Of a DNA stretch of 64,000 nt, positions 10,399-20,554 are shown piece after piece (position 1 is the first letter of the stretch; the number at the start of each line of letters is the position of its first letter). Under the pieces are notes generated by a model that was not told the DNA's origin, ran no database searches, and saw only the letters and a program-made list of their open reading frames with translations. The DNA comes from Pseudogymnoascus destructans (taxonomy: Eukaryota > Ascomycota > Leotiomycetes > Thelebolales > Thelebolaceae). The stretch covers positions 186,001 through 250,000 of the forward strand of contig NW_020167532.1 in the NCBI RefSeq assembly GCF_001641265.1, in the 5' to 3' direction. A program made the translations under genes and the position numbers.

Positions 10399-11871
10399 CT
10401 ACTTTCCATTTAACCTATTCTGGCTGGTCAGGTGAACCGCTGCATTAAATTCTTCCCAAGTCATTTTCGGGCTCGAAAGGGTACTGGATATAACAGATCC
10501 TGCGGGCTTACCTTCTAGTTTTTGATATGTTTTGGCACGGTGACAAGCTATTGCATCAGGTCCACGGACACTGCTGGAGCCACTCCATCTCTTTGCTGTC
10601 TTGGGTGACTTCGCTGTCTCGGGTGACTTCGCTCTGTCGGGTGACTTCGCTGTCTCGGGTGACCTGTAGTCCGTGTTAGTAAGTGGATAGGTTTTCTTGT
10701 CGTCAACCTTGGAGCTCTCAGGAGCACCTACCAGTTTGCGATATGCTTCCGAACGCTGTTCGGCATAGTCGTCGTGGCGCCATTCTGTCTTTTTGGATGT
10801 ATTGTTCGAATAGCCCACGCCAGAATCAGCACGGCTATAGCTGCTGCTGGCCATAGGGGGCTGCCGCTTTGGTTCCGGTATTATGCTGGGTATCCTCGGA
10901 ACTGGGGGAATGTCGTCCTCCTGGCGTTGGCCGTATATTCCAGTCGAGGCGTCAAAAACAATGTTGTCACGAAAGGCTGGGTGGAGGCTGTGAGTGCTAT
11001 CGTTGTTCGGCTGCCCAGATTTCTTGTGAGTGCGGGACATTCGTGATAGTCGGTTGAGGTAGAAATCGATGATGTCTGCATCGGTCGATTCAGGTATTCG
11101 CTCATCTCTCCTGTCATCTCTTTTATCGTCTGTCCTGTCATCTGTCCTGTCGTTGATAGTTTCTGGTAGTGCGTTCGAGTCGTAACTTTGAGTTATCGGC
11201 CTTCCACGGCGTGCGTTCCTAACCTTCAAATATAACGGATCGGATTCGGCTTTGATAGTCTCAGCAATTCCTGTCCAATACAGCCAGCCATCGATGAATC
11301 TGATAATGCGAGGGATCGGTCCGTGGTTTGTCCTGCGAGTGATGGCACAGATACGTAGATCAGCGAGCATCGTCATGTTTCCCCCTATTGTGCCAAGAAT
11401 ACAAGCCTCGCACTCGCTGTGGGTATACTCAAACTCCGGATCGCCTGGATTTGCGTTGAAAAGGTAGCGATATAAGATTGGTTGAGTCCAAAGCGAGTTG
11501 ATCGTCTTAACTCGAGTCCACCACGCCCTTATATCTCTGTCTGCTGGAGGAGAATCCGTGAAACGGCGAACTCGGGTTGAGCACTCGTCGACTATGGTAA
11601 GAAATAATCGGCGGATGAGCTGTGAATCGAGGCATCTGTGGCTTGGGCAGAGAATTGCTTTCGTACTGGGGCTGGTAAACTTCTCGACCAAGCGTGGTAA
11701 AAGAGCTTTTGTCCTTTTCAAGTGTGCTGGTAAGTACCCAATCTTCTTCTCTTGCCCTACAAGCCAGTATTCGTCAATTTGTGACCGCTCTGGCAACCTG
11801 AGAAGCTTTGTGAGGGTCAGGATATCGTTATGGGACAAGTCCTCAACCCAGTGGAGTGAATATGGAGGCAT
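10399..11871 (-). CDS. Uncharacterised fungal protein with two internal peptide repeats
   Basis: One uninterrupted exon, 490 aa, 198 bp from the end of tRNase Z. I do not recognise a named family. The N-terminal half looks globular, with conserved-looking Cys/Trp blocks (HSECEACILGTIGGNMTMLAD, IDGWLYWTGIAE). The C-terminal half is low-complexity: charged repeats near DRTDDRTDDKRDDRRDER and a tandem SPETAK/SPDRAK/SPKTAK block encoded by an 18-bp-like DNA repeat at about 10600-10675. Two short segments resemble each other (SEAYRKLVGAP and RAKTYQKLEGKP). No signal peptide or membrane helix is evident. Start chosen as the ATG at 11871, which begins the only long frame. Confidence 0.75.
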   Translation of the reverse strand: MPPYSLHWVEDLSHNDILTLTKLLRLPERSQIDEYWLVGQEKKIGYLPAHLKRTKALLPRLVEKFTSPSTKAILCPSHRCLDSQLIRRLFLTIVDECSTRVRRFTDSPPADRDIRAWWTRVKTINSLWTQPILYRYLFNANPGDPEFEYTHSECEACILGTIGGNMTMLADLRICAITRRTNHGPIPRIIRFIDGWLYWTGIAETIKAESDPLYLKVRNARRGRPITQSYDSNALPETINDRTDDRTDDKRDDRRDERIPESTDADIIDFYLNRLSRMSRTHKKSGQPNNDSTHSLHPAFRDNIVFDASTGIYGQRQEDDIPPVPRIPSIIPEPKRQPPMASSSYSRADSGVGYSNNTSKKTEWRHDDYAEQRSEAYRKLVGAPESSKVDDKKTYPLTNTDYRSPETAKSPDRAKSPETAKSPKTAKRWSGSSSVRGPDAIACHRAKTYQKLEGKPAGSVISSTLSSPKMTWEEFNAAVHLTSQNRLNGK

Positions 11872-12553
11872 GTTTAATCCCTGGCGGCAGCTGCGGAATT
11901 TTCTTCAATAATTTTTTGTCGGTTGACTTGATATCCTCCAGGGATATTGTAGGTTTTGCTGTTATGCTGCGATGCTGAAGCACAAGATTTCTGGAGATAC
12001 TAATGGTCATGACAGCGGATTGCAGCCTATATATGTTCAGCGGGAGAATGGCATACTGTTTGAAGTTGAAGCATTCTATCTAAGAGATCCTTTGAACGAT
12101 TCAGAATTATTATCTTCTAGAAGTTTGAAGATATGGCCACTGTCTAAGCAGCCGGGTCTGTGCAGGCATCACTGTTTTTTATCCTCACGATGTAGCAAAG
12201 AGAATGAGACGTGCCTTTAACAATGGCCTTGTCAAACATAAGGTATGTTCTGTGTGAAACAAAGTCATGGTATTCGAAACGCCTTTGTTGTTAATGCATC
12301 TATTGTTATTGTATAAACCTGAGAATGAATAGTGACTGCATTTGAAATGCCTTTGATCATATGTTTCGTATATGGCAGGAAGCCATACGGCTGAGCGTAT
12401 TTAAGGAGGCATCATTACACCTCACTCAACCTTTTTTTAGCTAGACACCCCGAAGACATCACTTTCGCATGCCAGTAACTATCTAAGACCAATTCAAGGC
12501 ACAGCGTCCACATACCACACTCTCGACAACATCATCACAAACAGACAGCCAAA
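11872..12553. other. Divergent intergenic region
   Basis: Separates the minus-strand gene starting at 11871 from the RING gene starting at 12554. An 82-codon frame at 11972-12220 shows no family resemblance. The last 130 bp before 12554 are C/A-rich, as in a typical fungal 5' leader. Probably two promoters. Confidence 0.45.
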
Positions 12554-13357
12554 ATGGAGAACGTCGGCGAGCAAGTTCAATGCTTCGTATTCATCACCTT
12601 CTTCCACAACTGCGGCCACACCTCAACCCGCAAGCATTGCAGGGATAAACAGAAAATCTGGGCTGAAGGCACTCACAAACATCCGCATGCCGCCTGCAAT
12701 GACGCCTGCGATTATATGTTGCCATACTACTCCTACATGTGGGACCTAGCATGCACGTGGTGTCGACAGCATCCAAATATCCCCAGGACTTCCGAGGAAA
12801 GGTCGGACATGCCCGCTGATGGACAGCTAGACCTCCCTATCCCTATGATGGAGCTACTACAGCGTCGTCACGCCTTTATGACCATGATGCGAGTGCAGCG
12901 AGAGGGCCAAACCAGGCTTACTCCATATGAGGTGAACCACACCGATGCCCCCTTGGACATTTTAATGGAAATGCTAATCAGACACGACAGTAATACTGCC
13001 AACGAGCGATTACGGGCCGATATAAACGGTGTTCCGATATCTGACAGGACTTTTGAGGTAGGTGCTCTACATGAGCATTCTGAGCTCTTCACTTACGTCA
13101 ATGCCAGGACATACCCCGATATCCATGAGGACAACTGCAGCATTTGCCTTGCGAGTATAAACAATAATTCGATTCGCTCCCTTCCTTGCGGGCACATATA
13201 TCACCTAATTTGCATATATGAGTGGCTGGCGCGAAGCAACCCGAAAACTTGCCCGGCCTGTAGGCAGACGTACAATATTATTATGAGCTCTATCACAGCA
13301 AACCTGGACGAGGCCGATGCGGATATTGACGCTACCGCAATACTCCCCGGAATGTGA
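12554..13357 (+). CDS. RING-H2 finger protein (probable E3 ubiquitin ligase)
   Basis: One exon, 267 aa. A RING-H2 finger occupies about residues 195-240: CSICL, then CGHIYHLIC and CPAC, giving the eight zinc ligands in C3H2C3 order. Proteins of this type usually recruit a ubiquitin-charged E2. The N-terminal 80 residues carry further paired Cys/His residues (CGHTSTRKHC, HAACNDACDY, ACTWCRQHP), a second possible metal-binding region that I cannot name. No membrane helix is seen. The start ATG at 12554 follows an adenine-rich context (CAAAATGG). The gene is convergent with AIM3, with 285 bp between stops. The substrate is unknown. Confidence 0.85.
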   Translation: MENVGEQVQCFVFITFFHNCGHTSTRKHCRDKQKIWAEGTHKHPHAACNDACDYMLPYYSYMWDLACTWCRQHPNIPRTSEERSDMPADGQLDLPIPMMELLQRRHAFMTMMRVQREGQTRLTPYEVNHTDAPLDILMEMLIRHDSNTANERLRADINGVPISDRTFEVGALHEHSELFTYVNARTYPDIHEDNCSICLASINNNSIRSLPCGHIYHLICIYEWLARSNPKTCPACRQTYNIIMSSITANLDEADADIDATAILPGM

Positions 13358-13642
13358 GCAGCCACCGTATATTATCCCAGGCTCGTAGTAACTAGGTAAG
13401 TATGTGACAAAATATATCCTACGGCTTTGTTAACGTTCTTTTAGCATCAATAATATCACTATTTTATCCCATCTTCTCCGTGGTTAATATGAACCTCTGT
13501 GACCCACGTGCATTTGGCAAGTTCGCAGAGCGTGAAAGGGCCGCCGTTACCAATAAAACGGATATAAGTATTCCAAAGGCCAGGTCAAAGGGTTTATTGA
13601 TACATAAAAGCTAATAATTGAACGCTTAAAACTCGCATTGTT

Positions 13643-15947
13643 TCAGGGCCATGTTGCTTCCAACGGGCCTACCCAGTTAACACCAGCGGCCCTGAAGATT
13701 CTCACTTCACCTTCCACCAACTCATCCACGTCATAACTTCCCTCTTTAACAATTTTCACGCCGCCCATATTCTGCTCAAGAGTCTTCAAAACGCCGTTGT
13801 TTTCCACTCTTGTAATCACAGCAGTATGATCTGGTGCCCCTGCGCTCTTCCAACTCCTTCCATTTTTCGCTTCGAGACGCGCTTTCCAGAATTGAAGGAT
13901 ATCGCCCCTGGCAACCCCAGCCGCTAGGACCCCGCCAGGAGGATCAGGGTGCTTACGTCCAATCTTTTCATAGAGCAGAGCACCATGCACGTACCCCTGA
14001 CTTGCCATACAGGGTTCTTCACCACGATCAGTGAAAGCAGACGCAACGGCAATGAGGCCATTATTTGCCAGCGTCCAGCACTCGCCATTGCCGACTTGGG
14101 TTCCCATTTGCAGTTCACACCAGTGAGCAAGTTTTTCAGAGTACCTTTATCAGTTAGCCAGGGAGTCCCGGAAGTCTGGCTTCGTTTTGACTTACTGTTG
14201 TTGGTAGCTGTCTAGCTGCGATTTGGATGGAAGAATCGGCGGTGGGAAGTGCTTCTGTTCTGATTTGACCGTCAATCCCGGGTTGCTGGCGTCCCAAGTT
14301 ATGTGGATCTTCGTATAAGCCAGCGTATTGTATATTACCAGGCCATTGAAAGTGCATGTTTTCCTCACACCGTTAGAGCTCCAGCCAGAGGAATATCTGT
14401 AACCCCGAGATCCAGGAACTTGCTCTATGGAAGCGGGTGGAAATACGATAGGCTGGTTGGCGAACCATTGTTTCTCGAGATCTAGATCAAAATCTTCAAT
14501 TTTGGGGGTCGCTTTTGGTACAACCTATTATAAATATTAGCTTCTATGGCAAAACGGGGGTGTTGTAACTTGAAAAAGAGAACAATAGGGCCACGTCGAT
14601 TAAATATTACCATCCTTATTGGAAAGTGAATTACTGATATAATTTTGGGAATATTAAACAATATTTAATAGCCTAATTCTTTATACTAATCCATATATTT
14701 ACTTACTGAAGGCTTTGGTTTGCTTGCAAGTGGTATTGGAGGAGGCCCTCCGGAGCTGTCGACAGGCGCACCTAGTCCAGGCTTCTTCTTCGGAGGTGGC
14801 GGAGGCGCCTTCTTAGCTGGAGGCACGGTTTTATCTTCCATTAATATTGGGCCGTCGTCATACTCTGGCTCGACTTGCTTGCTTGGACCATCGTGTGATG
14901 CGACTTTGTCGGCAAGACCGTATTTCGAGTTCAATGCATTCGCAGACTTCAGGCCAGAGGCTACCTGCGTGCCATGCCGTTCTCTAAAATTATTGAATGT
15001 TGACGCAGCATTTCGGGCATCTGAGAAAGATACTGATGATGGGTTATCCCTTAACGAGGATGCTGTCTTTAAAGCGGACTGTTTTTCGGCCCAGGTTGTC
15101 CCCTGAGCGGCTGGCTCTTTGGGGGAGGAATTCCGCATCTGGGAAAAACGAGACTGCAGCGCGTTCACCTGAGTATCATGCGAAGGTGATTTGTCTGTCA
15201 GAGTCGACTTTCTAGAAGGTATAGGAGGCGGTGGTTTGGCCGCTGGTTTGGTAGTCTTTGGTCCGATGTCGAACCCTGGGACACTCACACCTGCAGCGCC
15301 GAGCCTGCTGAGAGAACCTTGATTTAATATTCCCCTATGTGCCGGTGGTTCCGACGTAGCTTCATGGTAAGCTGGTGGGGGCGGCGGTGTATGATAGCTT
15401 GGATTTTCATTTTGCCTGGGAGGTAACCGTGGCGGGAGGGATGGTTTTGCTTTCGGCGCCGTAGCCCCTCCATCTGCTCTCCTTACTGGAGGCGGGGGGA
15501 GGTGAGAAGTGGACAACCCTGTCGTATCCCTACGATACGGCTCTGGGGCCTTCGGCTCTTCCGATTCTTGTTCAATTTGTTGACCATATGCTGCAGAGGG
15601 CCCATTTTGGGATCCAATTGGGGTTGTTGTGGTTGACTGCTGGGAGTAACTGTTCTTCTTTGGTGGCGGCCCAAACGAGTTGGGATCTTTCAATGAGCTA
15701 AGTGGCCGTGCTACATATTCGGATGTATTGGACTGAGTCGTCTGGCCTTTGACCCTTCCCATCAAACCTGACTATAGAAGTTAGGATCTAAATCTTAATG
15801 ACTGGAAATTGCGACTCAGATACTAACGATTTGATCACGATCCTTGAAAACCCCCCCTCGCCAACCTTCTTTAGGCTTTCCATCTGCACCTTTCGACTGC
15901 AAGCCCTTCTTCACAGTATCTCTGATGTTGTAGCCCGATATCGACAT
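13643..15947 (-). CDS. AIM3: AIM3-like actin-patch protein with C-terminal cysteine-proteinase-fold domain
   Basis: Four exons: 15828-15947, 14707-15771, 14196-14524 and 13643-14144, giving 671 aa. The N-terminus contains SLKDPNSFGPPPKK, a hallmark shared with yeast Aim3, a protein of cortical actin patches that binds Rvs167. Residues 70-390 are proline-rich with many SH3-ligand runs (PPPPP, PPPPPPKKKPG). A GLKSANALNSKYGLADKV block, also typical of Aim3, lies near residue 320. The last 270 residues form the domain shared with Bbc1, with GECWTLA (Cys about 527) and PDHTAVITRV (His about 611). All introns are GT-AG (GTTAGT, GTAAGT, GTAAGT donors) and phases match. It is divergent from the Mis12-like gene. 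Confidence 0.88.
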
Positions 15948-16412
15948 CTCAACAATAGCTGATTTGTAGGTTGGGAGGCTAAGATCAACCTTGGGAGGTA
16001 CTCGCGGATAATTTATGACGACGACGGTCGAGTGGAAATATAGCGGGGTGGTCGCTGCTGCCCCACCCCAGCGTTAATCCGTTTGCCAGCATTCATTTTG
16101 GAAATACTGTGGCTTTCCAAATAAAATAGAGTTCGATTATAATTACGATAGTACCGTAACACATATACTACCAGGAAATTAATTTTATATTTCACAATCC
16201 CACGGCCCTGTGTGGACATGTACTAAAGTACTACCCTGAGGACCCCTGGTGCACATATGCCTCAGGCAGACATCCTTATCGATAGTTGACATCGCGACTG
16301 TCGGTCGCGTACACAAATCAACGACGTGATACTGTAGCTCAGATTGAACAGCGAGCCTTTGTTCAGATATGGATTTATCACTTCAAGCTTGTTAATCTCT
16401 TTAGCTTCCAGA
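15948..16412. promoter_or_regulatory. Divergent promoter between AIM3 and the MIS12-like gene
   Basis: 465 bp between outward-facing starts. No gene, repeat or RNA feature seen. Regulatory role inferred from position only. Confidence 0.45.
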
Positions 16413-17534
16413 ATGTCTACCAATTCTAAAATGGCGCTCCTGACGGAGCATTTGCGCCACACGCCAGTGGTGGGTTGAATCTTAAATTTTACCCCTCCAA
16501 GCGCTGTCTAACAAATCTCGATAGAGTCTACTCGACGATATTATAGATAGCATCAATAAATTAGCATGGAAGGCCGTAGATGCCGTCGAGCAAGGTCTCT
16601 CCGCCGCACCCCCAGAAGCCCTAGGCCTCAACATCGATCCGTCAGATCCAAAGTCGGTAGAGCTAGAGGCGCAAGTGAAACTTGATATTGAGGCCGGCGC
16701 ACACAAATTGGAGACCTTACTTGGCACCACTATCGACAAGAACTTCGATAAGATGGAAGTGTTTGCTTTACGGTCAATTGTTGCCATTCCAGACGATTTA
16801 GAAGACTGGATAAGGCTGCCGCATTACGAGGTATGTGAATATGTAGGCAGAGTGAGAGTGAATGCTAATGGGTTTAACAGGGCTTGAACTTTAAACTCCC
16901 AGCTGACGCGCCGACTATCGAGACAATCCGCCTTCAACGAGCCAAAGTACAAGAAGCCCAAAGACTCAATCGGCTGCTAACTGCAGAGTCTTCAAAGAAC
17001 ACAGCCACCATCAACTGCTTGCGATCACTGCGTGGGCTTCCTCCAAAGTCTGCCCCTGAAATCTCGAAGGCGGCAGGATCATCTGAGCCAAGCACAAATG
17101 ATACAACATATCCGGTGTTTGCGCATTTAGAAAACAAAGCCGACCTCACAGATGGCACAGGAGATACGCCGCTCAGCACCAATGCTGCCTTCGTCCTTTC
17201 TCAGCTACCGGCGCTCAAATCCCTGTTGGCGGAGCTGAAGCCACAAGAAAGGCTCCTAGAGGAAAGAAAGAAGGCGGACCCGAATATTGCGGAAGGGCAA
17301 GGGGAAAAGAGCTGGCGGAAGCAGCGTGTAGAGTATATTGAGACGCAGACGAGGAGACACTTGGAAAAGGTTGTTGGATTGGAACTAGGGAAGAATGGCG
17401 AGGTGGGAGATGGAGAATGGCAAGCCGAAGGGAGGAAACTTGCAAAAGGGGAGGTGCACGACTTAGAGAAGATGGTGGAGATGATAGGAGGGGGAAGCTC
17501 GGAAGGGAAAGACAAGAAAATGACAGACGTTTAA
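16413..17534 (+). CDS. MIS12: Mis12/Mtw1 kinetochore protein
   Basis: Three exons: 16413-16469, 16525-16830 and 16881-17534, giving 338 aa. Mis12/Mtw1 is a subunit of the Mis12 (MIND) complex, which links the inner kinetochore to the outer microtubule-binding proteins. The start matches the family: LLTEHLRHTPV joined across an intron to SLLDDIIDSIN, then AVDAVEQGL and PPEALGL. The middle is helical and Lys/Glu-rich, as expected of a coiled-coil subunit. Introns have GTGGGT/ATAG and GTATGT/CAG borders and all junctions are phase 0. An in-frame ATG at 16431 is an alternative start. It ends 141 bp from the convergent PPR gene. Confidence 0.87.
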
Positions 17535-17675
17535 GAAACTTTCTGCTGGCGTTGGACATTCACTTGATAAAGAGTACAAGATATTTGGCGTTTGAGATGT
17601 GTAAAAACATCGCTGAGGTATGGTATCATGAATTATGTTCTCTCATATCTAATACATATTGTACATATACTACAC

Positions 17676-20267
17676 CTAAACCGACAACTCTTCCATGAGC
17701 CCCATCTCAGCTGCACTATTCCAAAACTGATGCTGACCATCGACGCCGCGAGCATCAGGTTCTGGCGGTCCACCACGTTGAACCCTCGTATTTTTGACCA
17801 ACTCCTTGGCTAGGCCAACCTCGTTGTTCCGAACCAGTGAGTGGATCAGCATGTCAAGCGCTTGGTACCCTGCCATAAACCCTTCCTTTTGTGTCTGCCG
17901 AAGGTACTGCAGGGCACGGACGGTATCGCCAACATAGCAGTACCCTTCGATAACCCGGTCCCAGAAGATGTGGTCCCTCATTGCATTCCCCTTTATCATT
18001 TGGTCTAGGAGCAGGCCAATCAAATCTAGTTTGGGCTCGCTCTGCTTGAAATAAAAGTCAACAAGCATGGTATGAATGTGCGCAGACGGCTGCAAGCCTT
18101 TCTTCGACATATGTGCCATAACAAAATTGACAGGAGCCACAAATTCGAAGTCGGAAGCACGCCTGAGTACGCTGTTGATGATTGCAGCATATGTCTGCTG
18201 ATTTGGCTTTACTGCCGATGCGTCCATTTGAGCAAAGAGGTTATTTATAATTTCAATAAGCTCTTGAGGAGACTGGTTTTTGGCGTCTGAAAGAGCGTTC
18301 TCAAGGATGATTGTAAAGGTAGCTACATCGCCTTGCACTCCCTGGGTCTGCATTTGCCCCAGCAAATTTGTTATAGCTCGGTCGTCCTTATTCCGTACCA
18401 GCGATCGTAGCATGGTATTGTAGGTAATGTTGTCGGGCGTGATCCCCATTTCTCCACCTGTTGCAAGGACTTGGCTGGCAATATCAGTTCTGTTCTTCCT
18501 TAACAACCCCGCAATCGTAGCGTTGATGATAGCTATTGTCGGTTTGACGACTCCATTGACATCGCCAAGGCTTTTGATATCGATAGACTGCCCTGCTTGA
18601 GCAACATGCCGCTTCGCCGCCTTTTCCCAAACTTTGCGCATTTCGACGAATGCACGGAGGCCACCCTCAAGATCTCCACAGTACATAAGCCCACTTATTA
18701 GGGTAGTCCAGCATTCTACATCGGGAGCTGTATCCGAGTCGATCAATTTAGACCAAATCGCCAAGAGCGACTGTGAGTCTCTCGAGGTTTTGCATCCTTC
18801 AAGCATTGCATGCCATGTCAGAACTGTAGGACGCAAACCGGATTGGATCATAAAATTCCACACATCAACAGCCCTCTCTTTGTAAAGCGCCATGAAGGTA
18901 GAAATGAACTGGTTACATAATTCTGCAGATGGTGCTGATGACTTCAGCGCAGTTGTTAAGATGTTATGCCCTTTATTCCCATTATTTTCCACTGGCCACG
19001 ATTGAACCTCTGACCACAGCTTCTCAGCAGTATCAAGGTCTCTTGCAGCCAACGCACGATGTAGAAGTCGAAACACGCGGGTTTCTTTATTTGTGACGAG
19101 TCGTCGAAACGTCTTATCTGTGCCGCCCCTGGGTATTTCCATAGAAGGGGCAGGGGTATTGGCAATGCTTCTGGCTTGCTCGATGATAGATGGCCACCTA
19201 TCGTTGAGATCCACACTGTGGGATACGTTTTGCGTTCGAACATATTGGTCCAATTCACCCGCCGTGATTTGTGCCATTGCTATCACTTCTGCAATTGCTT
19301 TGATAAAAGGATGATTTGCCGCAGATCGGATGGGGTGGCTCAGCCGACTGTCAGTTAACATAGCACATGTGATAATAGCACTCGCGGGCAAGCCATGGAA
19401 GAGCTTATTACGAGATTTTGGTAGTAATAAAGCAAAACACTGCTCTATTCCCCTCTCTAGCATAGCTCTTCTAACTCTTGCAGGATTAAGTGCTGGAGGA
19501 CTCCACTTGGCTCTGGGTTCGATATCAATAAATGCCTTGCTGGAGTTATGGCCAAGGGAAAGTATTATCCGCCAGGTTTCGAGGAGGTCTTCGGCGATTC
19601 TATCCCCATCAACATGGAGCTTTTCGGCGGATTCTTTGGTAAAGAATGTTTCCAACATCGGCTTCCACACTTTAGGTTCAAGTATGCCTAGAGATGCGTA
19701 GGTTTTGGCGATCTCGCTCACGCCTGGTATCCCCGATGCAACGTCAGATTGTTGTCGAGCTGTCAGAAGCTTGCGAAGAAGGGATTTGGCGGCAAAGTGT
19801 AATGAATATGGAGTTTGAGACCCCTTCGGACGAGCCTTGGGGCAAATCTGTGTGAACAAAGCCCACATAGCTGGGATTGGCGTACTTGGATTGTTGAGCA
19901 TTTCCATCAACTTCTCAACTTGTTCGTATAGTTCCAAACTGGCGGTGTTGGGTCTGAGTGTTGCTGTGGCCCCGTTTCCAGATGTTCTATTCAACCCATC
20001 CACGAAAAGCTCCTCTAATAAATCTCCATGCGCCTTAGCTCGAGACGCCTCGACATTTGGCACATTGTTAGACCACCTCGGCCTGTTGCTGGTGTTTGAG
20101 TCTTCATTTTTGTGAGGAGGACGTTCCGAAGGCGTGGGTTTCGGAACCTGGGGCGCACTGAGAGAAATAAAAGTTGCTCGAGAGATCCATTGGGTTGACG
20201 GATATTTCTGGAATGCCTTTGCGGATATTTTTCGGCGGCATGTTGTGCAAATATGGCTTCCGTTCAT
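17676..20267 (-). CDS. Mitochondrial pentatricopeptide-repeat (PPR) protein
   Basis: One exon, 863 aa. Repeated helical-hairpin units fill residues 380-830, with typical PPR wording such as PDNITYNTMLRSLVRNKDD, VKPNQQTYAAIINSVLRRA and RPTVLTWHAMLEGCKTSRD. PPR proteins bind organellar RNA and act in its maturation or translation. The N-terminal 60 residues are basic with few acids (SHICTTCRRKISAKAFQKY) and fit a mitochondrial presequence. I cannot assign a specific RNA target. It is convergent with the MIS12-like gene and divergent from the acid phosphatase gene, with 287 bp between starts. Confidence 0.88.
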   Translation of the reverse strand: MNGSHICTTCRRKISAKAFQKYPSTQWISRATFISLSAPQVPKPTPSERPPHKNEDSNTSNRPRWSNNVPNVEASRAKAHGDLLEELFVDGLNRTSGNGATATLRPNTASLELYEQVEKLMEMLNNPSTPIPAMWALFTQICPKARPKGSQTPYSLHFAAKSLLRKLLTARQQSDVASGIPGVSEIAKTYASLGILEPKVWKPMLETFFTKESAEKLHVDGDRIAEDLLETWRIILSLGHNSSKAFIDIEPRAKWSPPALNPARVRRAMLERGIEQCFALLLPKSRNKLFHGLPASAIITCAMLTDSRLSHPIRSAANHPFIKAIAEVIAMAQITAGELDQYVRTQNVSHSVDLNDRWPSIIEQARSIANTPAPSMEIPRGGTDKTFRRLVTNKETRVFRLLHRALAARDLDTAEKLWSEVQSWPVENNGNKGHNILTTALKSSAPSAELCNQFISTFMALYKERAVDVWNFMIQSGLRPTVLTWHAMLEGCKTSRDSQSLLAIWSKLIDSDTAPDVECWTTLISGLMYCGDLEGGLRAFVEMRKVWEKAAKRHVAQAGQSIDIKSLGDVNGVVKPTIAIINATIAGLLRKNRTDIASQVLATGGEMGITPDNITYNTMLRSLVRNKDDRAITNLLGQMQTQGVQGDVATFTIILENALSDAKNQSPQELIEIINNLFAQMDASAVKPNQQTYAAIINSVLRRASDFEFVAPVNFVMAHMSKKGLQPSAHIHTMLVDFYFKQSEPKLDLIGLLLDQMIKGNAMRDHIFWDRVIEGYCYVGDTVRALQYLRQTQKEGFMAGYQALDMLIHSLVRNNEVGLAKELVKNTRVQRGGPPEPDARGVDGQHQFWNSAAEMGLMEELSV

Positions 20268-20554
20268 CTCATCCGGCGAATGGACAATGTGCTTCTGGAT
20301 GTCGCTCAGAGGATGACGCCGTGCAGATGATCTTCAAACTTTTGTACAGCGCTCAGTACTCGAGTACCTCGAAATAGCCAAGGTACGTCTGGGAACGGGG
20401 TTTTCCGTCGTAAGGCTACCACCAGCATGCCTCGAAATGCCGAACGTAAGTGGGTCTTAGCCTCAACCCGCCGGTAACCGTCGTGGCTCGAGGTTTAGGA
20501 GATGTGCAATTGTAACCAACAACACCTTCCAAACTAGAAATACGGGATGAAGAT

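Noticed and set aside
11972..12220. 82-codon plus-strand frame
   Set aside because: Lies in a divergent promoter, with no domain and no sign of coding bias.
13358..17675. A possible biosynthetic cluster on the left side
   Set aside because: The genes are housekeeping functions from unrelated pathways; no backbone enzyme, transporter or pathway regulator is present.
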